Below are positions 1 through 8,133 of a stretch of 64,000 bases of DNA, in pieces (position 1 is the first letter of the stretch; each line of letters begins with the position of its first letter). The DNA comes from Candidatus Protochlamydia naegleriophila (GTDB taxonomy: Bacteria; Chlamydiota; Chlamydiia; Chlamydiales; Parachlamydiaceae). Both the position numbers and the translations under genes were made by a program. The notes beneath the pieces are model-generated. The model made no database searches, was not told the DNA's origin, and saw only the letters and a program-made list of their open reading frames with translations. Location of the stretch: positions 1 through 64,000 of the forward strand of contig NZ_LN879502.1 of the NCBI RefSeq assembly GCF_001499655.1, written 5' to 3'.

Positions 1-389
1 AAATTGACGTCTATAAATAACAGTAATTAATTAACTATCACCATTCAATTGTTGTTTTAATCTGTTTAATTTTGATAAAGAACTGTTGATTTTAGAGATT
101 TGCCATTCGCGTAGCGGCCTATAAATGTTCAATAGGAAGGGATGGCAATTATTGGCAAATTGTGGAAGGTTGATGAAAGTGTTCATAACCCCTCATTTTC
201 TGTCAGTTTATTCGTTGATAATAGGTCGATAAAATAATCACCTGTCTGTAACTCTCTTTTTTTCGACAGCCGACAAACAAGGGATTAACAAAGCCAATGA
301 GAGGGAAAAGGGTCGGGTTATAGACAAATCCACAAAGTATAAAGAAGAAGATAAATTTATATATAAATACATTCTTCTTGAGAGAAAGG

Positions 390-427
390 TGTGGAAACTT
401 TATTTTTCTCAGTAAACAGTTTCCACA
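390..427. promoter_or_regulatory. Perfect 10-bp inverted repeat before the GlmU-like gene
   Basis: TGTGGAAACT at 390-399 is exactly mirrored by AGTTTCCACA at 418-427, with an 18-bp AT-rich spacer, ending 24 bp before the start codon at 452. It could be an operator for a dimeric regulator or a hairpin in the mRNA leader. There is no U-run after it, so a terminator is less likely. The rest of the first 451 bases is AT-rich, and I see no convincing gene in it. Confidence 0.4.
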
Positions 428-451
428 TTCATTTTTCCATGGCAGTTAATC

Positions 452-1132
452 ATGAGCTTGCAATCTTCTTATTTCTTTGACGTTACTCAATTTTCACATG
501 CAGCCTTGTTTGAAAATGATCCGGAGCCGTGGAACATTTTAGGACGCTTGGAGTCCTATATCAAACAGCTGCCGTTGGGGAAGATTCTAGGAGAGGTTTC
601 TTCTGAAGCCTATCTAATTAATCCCGAGCTCATTTTCCTTGATGAAGGAAGTGTTGTAGAACCTGGAGCCTATATTCAAGGGCCTTGTTGGATCGGCAAA
701 AATAGCGTTGTACGTCATGGAGCTTACATAAGAGGAAATTTTTTAGCTGGAGAGCGTTGCGTCATTGGGCATGACACAGAAGTTAAAAATAGCCTATTTT
801 TAGATCGTGCCCATGCGGCCCATTTTGCCTATGTGGGGGATAGCATTTTGGGCAACCAGGTCAACCTGGGTGCTGGAACTAAGTGTGCCAATTTCAAGTT
901 AGATCAAAAAACAATTACGGTTCATTATCAAGGCGAGCGCATTCCTACCCAATTGCGTAAATTTGGCGCAATCATTGGCGATCGGAGCCAAATCGGCTGC
1001 AATTCGGTCACGAATCCGGGTACTCTCATTGGGCAAGAGGTGAGATGCTATCCTTGCCTCAATATTGGCGGCTGGATTCCCACCCGCTCTTTAATCAAAC
1101 CAAGCCATGAAGTAAAAATCAGCTCTTATTAG
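452..1132 (+). CDS. GlmU-like left-handed beta-helix (hexapeptide repeat) protein
   Basis: This 226-aa protein consists mostly of imperfect hexapeptide repeats from about residue 65 on (for example GPCWIG, GAYIRG, CVIGHD, and later IGDRSQIGCN). This is the left-handed parallel beta-helix of acyl/nucleotidyl transferases. It corresponds to the C-terminal half of GlmU-type enzymes and lacks the N-terminal pyrophosphorylase Rossmann domain, whose GxGTRM-type motif is absent. Chlamydial genomes carry a short protein of this kind annotated glmU next to ispA (CT629-CT628), and the same neighbour follows here. Acetyltransferase or sugar-nucleotide activity is likely, but the substrate cannot be read from the sequence. 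The start lacks a good Shine-Dalgarno sequence. Confidence 0.8.
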   Translation: MSLQSSYFFDVTQFSHAALFENDPEPWNILGRLESYIKQLPLGKILGEVSSEAYLINPELIFLDEGSVVEPGAYIQGPCWIGKNSVVRHGAYIRGNFLAGERCVIGHDTEVKNSLFLDRAHAAHFAYVGDSILGNQVNLGAGTKCANFKLDQKTITVHYQGERIPTQLRKFGAIIGDRSQIGCNSVTNPGTLIGQEVRCYPCLNIGGWIPTRSLIKPSHEVKISSY

Positions 1133-1404
1133 ACTTCCATCAAGGCTGATTTTGAAGATGCCCATTAATCGTAAATTGAAGCACTTTTAAAGACATTTGC
1201 TATTCAATCTTCTATCGCTTACAATTAACCTCACCAAATGTCCATTTGGCATGGTTATTCACAACTGTAATGAATCTCCACACCCCTTGTTTTTGATCAG
1301 AAAATTGGTTTATCCAATTGAAAATTAATGTTTTAGGTGTTGGTCTACCAGGGGCTATCCGTAATTGGTGAACAATTTGTCCACATTTCAACGTTCGGGC
1401 TTTT

Positions 1405-2301
1405 ATGCAAATAACTAGACCTTCCTTTTCCTCCATTTTAGAGCCCTATAAACGGCAAATCGAGGAATTAATTCAAGCGAACATCGCTACTCTAGGTAGC
1501 AAAACATTGCTCAGAGATGCCTGCGAATATGCCTTATTGAATGGAGGAAAGCGATTTCGGCCAGCTTTGGTTTTGATGATTGCCAAAGCGTTGAATTTTC
1601 AGGTCGATGTGTCGCAAGCGGCTTTAGGTGTTGAATACTTTCACACAGCTTCTTTGATTGCCGATGACTTGCCTTGCATGGACAATGATGATGAAAGGCG
1701 CAATAAGCCGGCATTGCATAAGGTTTATGGTGAGTCTGTGGCTCTTTTGGCTACTTATGCCTTGATTGCGGCTGGCTATCAGTGTTTGGCCCGCAATGCC
1801 GCTTCATTGGCAGGCAGTGCCCATCCTTTTGCCAATCAAAGCGATCGTCTCTGCGTGCTGGCTTTAGAGAACGCGACCCATAATACCGGCATTTTGGGAG
1901 CGACGGGGGGGCAGTTTTTAGATCTCACTCCGCCAGACCTTTCTTTGTCAACTCTCAGAGAAGTGATCGACAAAAAGACCGTGACTCTATTCGAGATTTC
2001 TTTCGTTTTTGGATGGATTTTTGGTGGGGGCGACTTGGAGCAGCTTCCCCTGGTCAAAAAGAGCGCTGCCCATTTTGGCATGGCTTTTCAGGTTGCCGAC
2101 GATTTAGGAGACATGGCACAAGATCTCTCGCATGAACATACGATGAATTTTGCCAATGTCTATGGCAAAGATTCTGCCGTCGCCCTTTTCCATGAAGAGA
2201 TTGAACAGTTCAAGCAAACTTTGCAGGAACTCAGCCTCTCATCAGAAGAATTGCAAGCCTTGAGCGCGCTTCTCATTGAGCAAGTGAACCACCTTGCCTG
2301 A
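1405..2301 (+). CDS. ispA: Polyprenyl diphosphate synthase (farnesyl/geranylgeranyl type)
   Basis: Class I trans-isoprenyl diphosphate synthase, 298 aa, the normal length. It condenses isopentenyl diphosphate with allylic diphosphates to make C15/C20 precursors for quinone and undecaprenyl synthesis. Visible motifs are NGGKRFRP near residue 47, the first aspartate-rich motif DDLPCMD near 92, and the second, DDLGD, near 233, with GGQFLDL between them. The two extra residues in the first Asp-rich motif fit the bacterial FPP/GGPP synthase class. The preceding GlmU-like gene is a conserved chlamydial neighbour. The start codon at 1405 has no clear Shine-Dalgarno sequence. Chain length is not predictable by eye. 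Confidence 0.92.
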   Translation: MQITRPSFSSILEPYKRQIEELIQANIATLGSKTLLRDACEYALLNGGKRFRPALVLMIAKALNFQVDVSQAALGVEYFHTASLIADDLPCMDNDDERRNKPALHKVYGESVALLATYALIAAGYQCLARNAASLAGSAHPFANQSDRLCVLALENATHNTGILGATGGQFLDLTPPDLSLSTLREVIDKKTVTLFEISFVFGWIFGGGDLEQLPLVKKSAAHFGMAFQVADDLGDMAQDLSHEHTMNFANVYGKDSAVALFHEEIEQFKQTLQELSLSSEELQALSALLIEQVNHLA

Positions 2302-2339
2302 ATAGGCTGTTTTTGCGGTTTTAAGGCCTTTGGGGCCAA

Positions 2340-2402
2340 AAAAAGGCCCTCCCTGCACTTTTTTACCTAATGAACGGTTTTATGTGTAGGGAGGGCCTTT
2401 TT
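2340..2402. terminator. Bidirectional terminator between ispA and recA
   Basis: A 19-nt arm at 2340-2358 (AAAAAGGCCCTCCCTGCAC) pairs with 2384-2402 with a single mismatch. The stem is flanked by A on one side and T on the other, so it can serve both convergent genes. Confidence 0.9.
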
Positions 2403-2417
2403 GTGAGTAGCAAGAGG

Positions 2418-3515
2418 TTAGTCGTCTAGTGCTTCTTCCATATCTTCAGATGCCGCTGCCGCCGCTGCTGCTGCAGCTGCCGCTTTAGACAGCATTGGCT
2501 TAGAGCGATTTTCTTTGTACTGTTGGTAAATCAAGCCTTCAATTTCTTCTAAGAGCTTGGGATTGTTTTTAAATTCTTCCCTGACGGCTTCCCTTCCTTG
2601 GCCCAAACGCTGTCCTTTATAGCTGAACCATGCTCCTTTTTTATCGACGATATTGAATTCTGTCGCCATGTCGATAGCCGAGCCTGTACGAGAAATTCCT
2701 TCGTTGAAGAGAATGTCAAATTCTGCGATTTGGAAAGGAGGCGCCATTTTGTTTTTGCTCACCTTAACTTTGACGCGGTTGCCGATTTCTGAGTTGTCTG
2801 GTCCTTTAATGCCTCCTGTGCGCCGGATGTCTAAGCGAACCGAAGAGTAAAACTTCAGGGCGCGTCCACCAGTCGTCGTTTCCGGATTGCCATAGACGAT
2901 TCCAATTTTATCGCGGATCTGGTTGATGAAAATGGCGCAGGTATTGCTTTTAGCAAGAGCAGCAGTCAATTTACGCAGTGCTTGCGACATCATGCGAGCC
3001 TGGAGCCCCATGAATTGATCGCCGATTTCCCCTTCCAATTCTGACTTGGGAACCAAAGCTGCCACAGAGTCGATGACAATGACATCTACCGCGTTTGAGC
3101 GGGCGAGCATTTCGGCAATATTAAGCGCCTCCTCCCCGCTGTCGGGTTGAGAAATCATCAAGTCATCCAAATTGATTCCAATTTTAGCCGCATAGCTGGG
3201 GTCAAGAGCGTGTTCCGCGTCGATATAGGCTGCTAGGCCGCCATTTTTTTGGGCGTTGGCAACGATGTGCAAAGCCAAAGTAGACTTTCCAGATGATTCT
3301 GGGCCATAAATTTCAACTACTCGTCCACGTGGAACACCGCCAATTCCTAAGGCGATATCTAAGGCGAGGGCTCCTGTCTTGATCACGCTCATCTCTTTTT
3401 CCAAAGAGTGTTTGCCGAAAGACATGATGGCGCCATCACCAAATTGTTTTTTAATTTGAGTCACTGCTAGACTTAACGCTTTTTTGCGTTCTGTGTCAGG
3501 TGCCGGTTGAGACAT
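2418..3515 (-). CDS. recA: Recombinase A
   Basis: Full-length RecA, 365 aa, the ATP-dependent strand-exchange protein of homologous recombination and SOS co-protease. Walker [10 protein letters not shown] is at residues 71-79; further conserved segments include [19 protein letters not shown] (Walker B), [10 protein letters not shown]-like sequence and INQIRDKIG. The start ATG at 3515 has a good Shine-Dalgarno sequence (AAAGGAG). The C-terminal tail carries a run of about eleven alanines before the acidic end [10 protein letters not shown]; this is an unusual low-complexity insert in the normally acidic regulatory tail. No LexA-like box was recognised upstream. Its position by ygfA and the CT648-646 block matches the chlamydial order. 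Confidence 0.98.
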   Translation of the reverse strand: MSQPAPDTERKKALSLAVTQIKKQFGDGAIMSFGKHSLEKEMSVIKTGALALDIALGIGGVPRGRVVEIYGPESSGKSTLALHIVANAQKNGGLAAYIDAEHALDPSYAAKIGINLDDLMISQPDSGEEALNIAEMLARSNAVDVIVIDSVAALVPKSELEGEIGDQFMGLQARMMSQALRKLTAALAKSNTCAIFINQIRDKIGIVYGNPETTTGGRALKFYSSVRLDIRRTGGIKGPDNSEIGNRVKVKVSKNKMAPPFQIAEFDILFNEGISRTGSAIDMATEFNIVDKKGAWFSYKGQRLGQGREAVREEFKNNPKLLEEIEGLIYQQYKENRSKPMLSKAAAAAAAAAAASEDMEEALDD

Positions 3516-3841
3516 ATGAACTCCTTTGAGTTTGAATAATTTTATACAATAGCTGAAGAGAAAGACTTGCCGTCAGTCCACAAGAGAATAGGCATACGCA
3601 TTTGTGTTGGCATCTGAGGGCGAATGGGATAATTAAAAAGAGCCTTAATCATAACTGTTTTAGGATTAAGATGCCAGAGAAGAAAGTTGTTAAAAAGCTT
3701 TTTAATTTTAAATCCCTCTTTTTCCTGTCTCCTATGTAATAAATTTTTTTTCAGGCTCGCTAAATATGATCCTGACCTGGCATTTATACATTCGCAACAT
3801 AGGAATGTCATAATCAAATCTGCATACCTTAAACTTTTTGT

Positions 3842-5560
3842 GTGAGAGTGATTATGGGTCGTGTTTCACGTTTAGTAGAGAAATATGAATTACTGGCACA
3901 ACAACAAATCTCTCCCAGTGTTGTGAGTCAGCCTTCGCAATCTTGTCCGGAGTTTCGAGCCAAGGTAGATGTTAAGGTTCAAAACGCATCTACAAATAGC
4001 TCCTTGCTTTCGCTTTCTCAAGAAGATGAACATATTTGTACTGGATTGAAGGACAAAAGGGGTTCTCGAATTGATGTCATTAAATCTAAGCCTGATTTGA
4101 GAGAGCCTGCTAATGAAAGACATTCTGTTTTAAAGGGGGATGGAAAAAGCACTTCTTTAAAAGCTGTGGGACAGTCTAAAACGGCCTTAGCCGTTAATAA
4201 GGCCTCTCATTATTTTTTGCTTTTGAATGAGGCTGACGAGCATCATTTGGCTCAGCTTCTTAAGCCTGTTGATTCTACGATTTTCTTGGGAAAAAAGCCG
4301 GGCAATTTATCTGGTTTGCTAAAAACTAAGGAGGGGGCGCTTTGTTTTAAAAACATGCTCGAGGTGGCAGAAGAGGCTATGAAGCTTGATAAGTTGGCTG
4401 CTTTGGCACTTTTGCAGCGCATGAAGAGCAATGAGTGGGCAAAAAGTGTGATGCGCTTTCATAGCACTTTAAAGTCTCATCATCAAGCCCTTTATCATCA
4501 GATTGTCGATCAAGTGGTTAAAGATTCGGGACATCTTTTTGCCGAGGCCATGCATCGGATTGATCGGCAGGAGCTATTCAATCGCATTCAAAGCGGGGAT
4601 AAAATCGAGCATTTATCGCAAGTTTGCCCCCATTTAATTCAATTGGCTAGCTTATGGGATCAAATCAAATTCACAATTATCGATGAAGTTCTGAAAGAAG
4701 AAGAGGTAAAGCAGCGCACAGCAATCATCGAACTCTTCATTCGGGTTGCTTATCAAGCCATGGAAAAGTATGATTTCTCAACCGCAGCAGCGGTCTGGGA
4801 TGGGTTGCAAAGCGAATCGATTCGGGAAAATCGGCTAGTAATGAGTTGGGATGGATTGTCGAAAGAATCTACAAAAATGCATCACATGCTTACGGAAAAG
4901 CTAGGTAAAATGTGCTCTGCTATCAACGAAAAAGATATGAAGAGAATGGCTGAATTACCTGCCAAAATCCACAGCATTCCACTGCTTAATCCTTATTTAG
5001 CAACGCTTGTGATGGCAAAAGAGCGGCAAAAGGCCTTATCTCAGCAAATCTTGGAAGAAGAGAAATTGCTTCAAGAAGATGTATCTTTCTTTAATAAATG
5101 TAAGTCGCTCAAACGGGAAGAGGGGATCAAAGACAAGATCGAAGAATTAGCTAAGGAGCTTAAGGCGCTGAATCGTGAAAAAAATAAAAAGGTCTGTAGC
5201 CTGGATTTGATTAACAAAATAGAAAACGTCGCCTCGCGTTTGAAACTGGCTCAGACTGTCCACAAGGCGGTTATTTTACCAAGCGATAAAGATGTGTTCT
5301 CCCGTTCCATCCATTTAGAGCATATACATGCTTTGGAAAAAGGAATAGAAAAATATGATCGTCAGATGAGCCTCGTCATTGAGATGATTTTAAAGCTAGC
5401 CGATCAGATGAGACACTATTTAAGGCATGTTTCCCACTATGGTACTGACCTTTGGATCAATCGGCGGCACTTGAGCTTTGAGCAACGGAAAAAAGCTGAA
5501 GAACAGGCCTATCAACGCTCTTTAAAATTGGAGCCTCTAGCGGGTATTCGGGACGAGTAA
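3842..5560 (+). CDS. RasGEF (Cdc25)-domain protein, candidate effector
   Basis: A 572-aa protein. Residues about 255-390 match the Ras guanine-nucleotide exchange (Cdc25 homology) fold: a helix with RTAIIELFIRVA, then a segment like NFNSLMAILSGL (here DFSTAAAVWDGLQSESI), then the RxxxxWxxLS helix (RLVMSWDGLSKES), and finally the IPxLxPYL strand-turn (SIPLLNPYLATLV). The first 110 residues are polar and low in structure, as in secreted proteins. After the domain come charged, probably coiled-coil helices (about 400-480). In eukaryotes this fold activates small GTPases; bacterial cases are mostly effectors of intracellular bacteria. Secretion and host GTPase targeting are inferred. The start is GTG 3842 or ATG 3854. 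It is not part of an operon. Confidence 0.7.
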   Translation: MRVIMGRVSRLVEKYELLAQQQISPSVVSQPSQSCPEFRAKVDVKVQNASTNSSLLSLSQEDEHICTGLKDKRGSRIDVIKSKPDLREPANERHSVLKGDGKSTSLKAVGQSKTALAVNKASHYFLLLNEADEHHLAQLLKPVDSTIFLGKKPGNLSGLLKTKEGALCFKNMLEVAEEAMKLDKLAALALLQRMKSNEWAKSVMRFHSTLKSHHQALYHQIVDQVVKDSGHLFAEAMHRIDRQELFNRIQSGDKIEHLSQVCPHLIQLASLWDQIKFTIIDEVLKEEEVKQRTAIIELFIRVAYQAMEKYDFSTAAAVWDGLQSESIRENRLVMSWDGLSKESTKMHHMLTEKLGKMCSAINEKDMKRMAELPAKIHSIPLLNPYLATLVMAKERQKALSQQILEEEKLLQEDVSFFNKCKSLKREEGIKDKIEELAKELKALNREKNKKVCSLDLINKIENVASRLKLAQTVHKAVILPSDKDVFSRSIHLEHIHALEKGIEKYDRQMSLVIEMILKLADQMRHYLRHVSHYGTDLWINRRHLSFEQRKKAEEQAYQRSLKLEPLAGIRDE

Positions 5561-5649
5561 AAAACAGGGGATAATAGGCCTTGACTGCGAGCCAGTCTGC
5601 CCTTACAAATAGCTATGCTGGTTTTGTTGGATTGCTGCGGTTGAGGCGT

Positions 5650-6231
5650 TTAAACCAAGCAAAGAGTTGTTAGTGAGCGATCATGGGCTTCAGATGGAAG
5701 CGAATAAAAAACTTGTTCGTGAAAACCAATTCCCCATGCCACTAAAGAGGGGAATTGGTTCAACAACCTGTCATAAACCCCCTTTCCATATCCCAGGCGA
5801 TGTTTTGTCTCAGGATCAAATCCCAAGCCTGGAATCAGAGCAAGGGTGACAAGGGATGGGTCGATTAGCTTGGCATTCTGCTTGCTCGGCTCTCGAATTC
5901 CCAAGGAATTTGGCTCTAGGCCATGTAAATCTTCAACTAAAAAGAGTTGCAGCTTTTCCCCTTTCATTTTGGGTAAGACGAGCCTGCCTTCTTGTGCCAG
6001 ACAGCCATTTAAGGGGTCTAAAGAGAGCTCGCTTCCAAAGCTTGCGTAGGAGAGGATGAATCTAAAGCCTTTGCAGCGATTCCAAAGGGTTTGATTGGCA
6101 AACGAAGTGGCGGCTTGGCGGCGGGCTGATGAAATTGAGCGCCGCATGGCTTTGAGATGAAGGCGGCAGCTTTGCTTAGCCAAGGCTGCCGTAGAGGTAG
6201 TGGAATTAAAAATCTGGCTTTCCATTGACAT
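5650..6231 (-). CDS. ygfA: 5-formyltetrahydrofolate cyclo-ligase family protein
   Basis: Converts 5-formyl-THF to 5,10-methenyl-THF using ATP. The C-terminal half shows the family signature: ALIPGLGFDPETKHRLGYGKGVYDRLL, of which the GxGYGKGxYDR part binds nucleotide/Mg. The upstream half carries the basic segment RRSISSARRQAATS expected at the N-terminus. I chose ATG 6231 (193 aa) because it overlaps the end of the preceding gene by only 26 bp; an open frame extends to 6339 but lies inside that gene. The order recA-ygfA-CT648 matches Chlamydia. Confidence 0.88.
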   Translation of the reverse strand: MSMESQIFNSTTSTAALAKQSCRLHLKAMRRSISSARRQAATSFANQTLWNRCKGFRFILSYASFGSELSLDPLNGCLAQEGRLVLPKMKGEKLQLFLVEDLHGLEPNSLGIREPSKQNAKLIDPSLVTLALIPGLGFDPETKHRLGYGKGVYDRLLNQFPSLVAWGIGFHEQVFYSLPSEAHDRSLTTLCLV

Positions 6232-7510
6232 AGGGAATTTTTTGAACAAAATGGCCATCCGCGTCAAAAATGGTAACGATCCCTTTGCCGGCAATGACTT
6301 GTGTACTAGGTGTTTTTTCACCTTTGCGGAAATAGTCACCCCTGACTAGCTTATCATTGTCGTATTCTTCGATCATCATGAGATTGCCATCGCGGTACCA
6401 GGCTGTGGATACGCCATGTTTGGTGTTATTTGCCATCTCTTTTTGACTCTCTTGCGTTCCATTTGGGTACCAGGTGCGAACATGCCCTTGAATCTTTCCT
6501 TCATACCAATAAAAAGCGAGTTTGGGCTGAAGCGGGATTTGAGCCGATATCCGCTCGTAGTAGTCGATTTCTTCGCCATGCTTGATTTGATTTTTGACGT
6601 GATAGATGCGCTTGAGGCTCCCTTCGCGGTCGAAGACTTTTACCTCTCCTTCTAAAATGCCATCCTGATACTCTTGAAGTTCTCTAATGCATTCTTTGCC
6701 GAAAGTGGCGCGCACCCCAGTGCCTTGCTTGACTTCTGCTATAAGCGTTCCCTGGCAGTCAAAGTATTGGCCATTTTCCAGTCTCCCCTTGCAATAATCC
6801 TCTTGGCTGGCCAAATGCTGGGCATCCCAGTAGCGGAAGGCTGGGCCCTGCTTTTGCCCTTGGACATAGGTGATTTGTTGGAGAATTTCGCCATTGTCTT
6901 TATAGATGTCAACGACGCCATTGATTTGATTTTTGCTGTAGGGAACTCTCTTCCAGACTTGGCCACATGTGTGATAATAGATGGCTGTGTCTTCCAAAGA
7001 GCCCTGGTTGTAAAAGATTTCAGCCAAGAGGCGTTCATCTTCATCCCATGCATAGCTTGGGCCGTCGAAAAGCCAAGAGCGCTCGGCTGCTGGCGTAACG
7101 TCTGGCGATCCGCCGATAACACGAGTGGAAAGGCTCATGCTGCCATTTTCATGCCATTCGTAGTAGTAGCCAAAGGCTCTGCCATTTAAAATCTGCAAGA
7201 ACTGCTTTGGATTGCCGTTGCTGTGGTAGGTCGTCACGACAGAGCGCACATTTCCCTTTGAATCTCTGGCGTAGATGCGCAATACCTTCTGATAGGGCTG
7301 AGATGTCAAGAAGTCGACTTGTTGATATTGATTAAGCCTGTCTTTGTTGCTGATCGTCTCGGCAAATCCATTACGGTCGATGATATGAATACTCGTCAGT
7401 GGAAGGAGACGCTTTCTGCAGCCTGAACGCTTAGCTCCTGTAAAAGTCAGGAGAAGCAACCCTAAGAGCATCCAAAGGGCAGCTTGTTTAAAGAACTTTA
7501 GTTGTCTCAT
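6206..7510 (-). CDS. YwqK/MORN-2 repeat protein (CT648 family)
   Basis: A 434-aa protein with an N-terminal membrane/signal segment (residues 10-26, LWMLLGLLLLTF) followed by many repeats of about 20-25 residues. Typical units are Y-x-NGxxxxxxxYxxGxxxG, for example YHSNGNPKQ, WHENGSMSL, YKDNGEILQQ, WYPNGTQES and WYRDGNLMM. These are MORN-2 / YwqK-type repeats. The misleading label 'antitoxin' in databases comes from YwqK. Its start overlaps the stop of the upstream gene (ATGA), so the three genes 9753-6206 form one operon. It is probably anchored in the inner membrane with the repeats in the periplasm, or a lipoprotein-like exported protein; its role is unknown. Confidence 0.8.
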   Translation of the reverse strand: MRQLKFFKQAALWMLLGLLLLTFTGAKRSGCRKRLLPLTSIHIIDRNGFAETISNKDRLNQYQQVDFLTSQPYQKVLRIYARDSKGNVRSVVTTYHSNGNPKQFLQILNGRAFGYYYEWHENGSMSLSTRVIGGSPDVTPAAERSWLFDGPSYAWDEDERLLAEIFYNQGSLEDTAIYYHTCGQVWKRVPYSKNQINGVVDIYKDNGEILQQITYVQGQKQGPAFRYWDAQHLASQEDYCKGRLENGQYFDCQGTLIAEVKQGTGVRATFGKECIRELQEYQDGILEGEVKVFDREGSLKRIYHVKNQIKHGEEIDYYERISAQIPLQPKLAFYWYEGKIQGHVRTWYPNGTQESQKEMANNTKHGVSTAWYRDGNLMMIEEYDNDKLVRGDYFRKGEKTPSTQVIAGKGIVTIFDADGHFVQKIPYVNGKPDF

Positions 7511-8130
7511 AAAAATTCCCGTTTCAGCAATTTGAGGTTAAGAACAAACACTTCATTCTTTTCATTCACCTTCTTTTTATCAAGCTTGAATTCGGTGATG
7601 ATTAGTTGAGGGCGATTTGGACCGGGTGCAAAGGAACCTATCTGAATCCCCTCGATCCGGGCTAAAATTTTTTGAAGGTCGGTGGAACTTACTTCGACTG
7701 GATGAACGAGCGTTTCAATCGTTTCTTGAAATAAAGGAAAGGCTTGTACGACCCCTTCCGAAAAAACCAGGCTATTGCCTTGGCTGGTCAATAATTCCAG
7801 CCGTTTTTTAATCTTTTCGTCGTTGGAAAAATTTTTGTCGGCCGCGATTTTTTGCAGCGTTTCGATCTCAGGTTCTAAAAACACCAAAGTTTCTAAATAC
7901 TTATCGATATAGAAGTGGTCTGCATCGCGAAAGTGCTGTCTGACGGCCAAATTAAGCGCCTGTTTTTTTTCTTTGACGAAGGCTTGATGCTGCAGGCTCT
8001 CCAGCATTCCATTCAGCTCTTCTAATTGCCCTCTTTGCGAGAAGAATAAGAAGACAACGAATAAAAAAGGAAGCAAGCCAATGACCATTAAATAAGCAAC
8101 GGCCCGATTGAGTGGAATCGTTTTTAACAT
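7507..8130 (-). CDS. Bitopic envelope protein (CT647 family), possible GspM/PilO-like
   Basis: A 207-aa protein with one transmembrane helix at residues 12-30 (VAYLMVIGLLPFLFVVFLFF), a short coiled-coil stretch (QLEELNGMLESLQ), and a periplasmic domain. The layout (short cytoplasmic N-terminus, one TM, helix, compact domain) and its place directly after a PilM/GspL-like gene resemble the GspM or PilN/PilO partner of type II secretion and type IV pilus platforms. This is an inference from architecture and order only; I see no diagnostic motif. It is separated from the upstream gene by 3 bp and overlaps the next by 4 bp. Confidence 0.75.
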   Translation of the reverse strand: MLKTIPLNRAVAYLMVIGLLPFLFVVFLFFSQRGQLEELNGMLESLQHQAFVKEKKQALNLAVRQHFRDADHFYIDKYLETLVFLEPEIETLQKIAADKNFSNDEKIKKRLELLTSQGNSLVFSEGVVQAFPLFQETIETLVHPVEVSSTDLQKILARIEGIQIGSFAPGPNRPQLIITEFKLDKKKVNEKNEVFVLNLKLLKREFL

Positions 8131-8133
8131 AAG

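Noticed and set aside
2440-2490. GCN trinucleotide repeats as a possible CRISPR or microsatellite element
   Set aside because: They encode the alanine run of RecA in frame; no spacers.
3542-3817. 91-aa minus-strand frame upstream of recA
   Set aside because: AT-rich intergenic DNA, no ribosome site, no recognisable composition; treated as non-coding.
6674-7189. 171-aa plus-strand open frame
   Set aside because: Lies entirely opposite the YwqK-repeat gene, which has a recognisable repeat pattern and conserved neighbours; the plus frame is its antisense shadow.
6206-7510. Calling the MORN-2 repeat protein an antitoxin
   Set aside because: The label comes from YwqK nomenclature; no toxin is adjacent, and the operon is a conserved envelope block.
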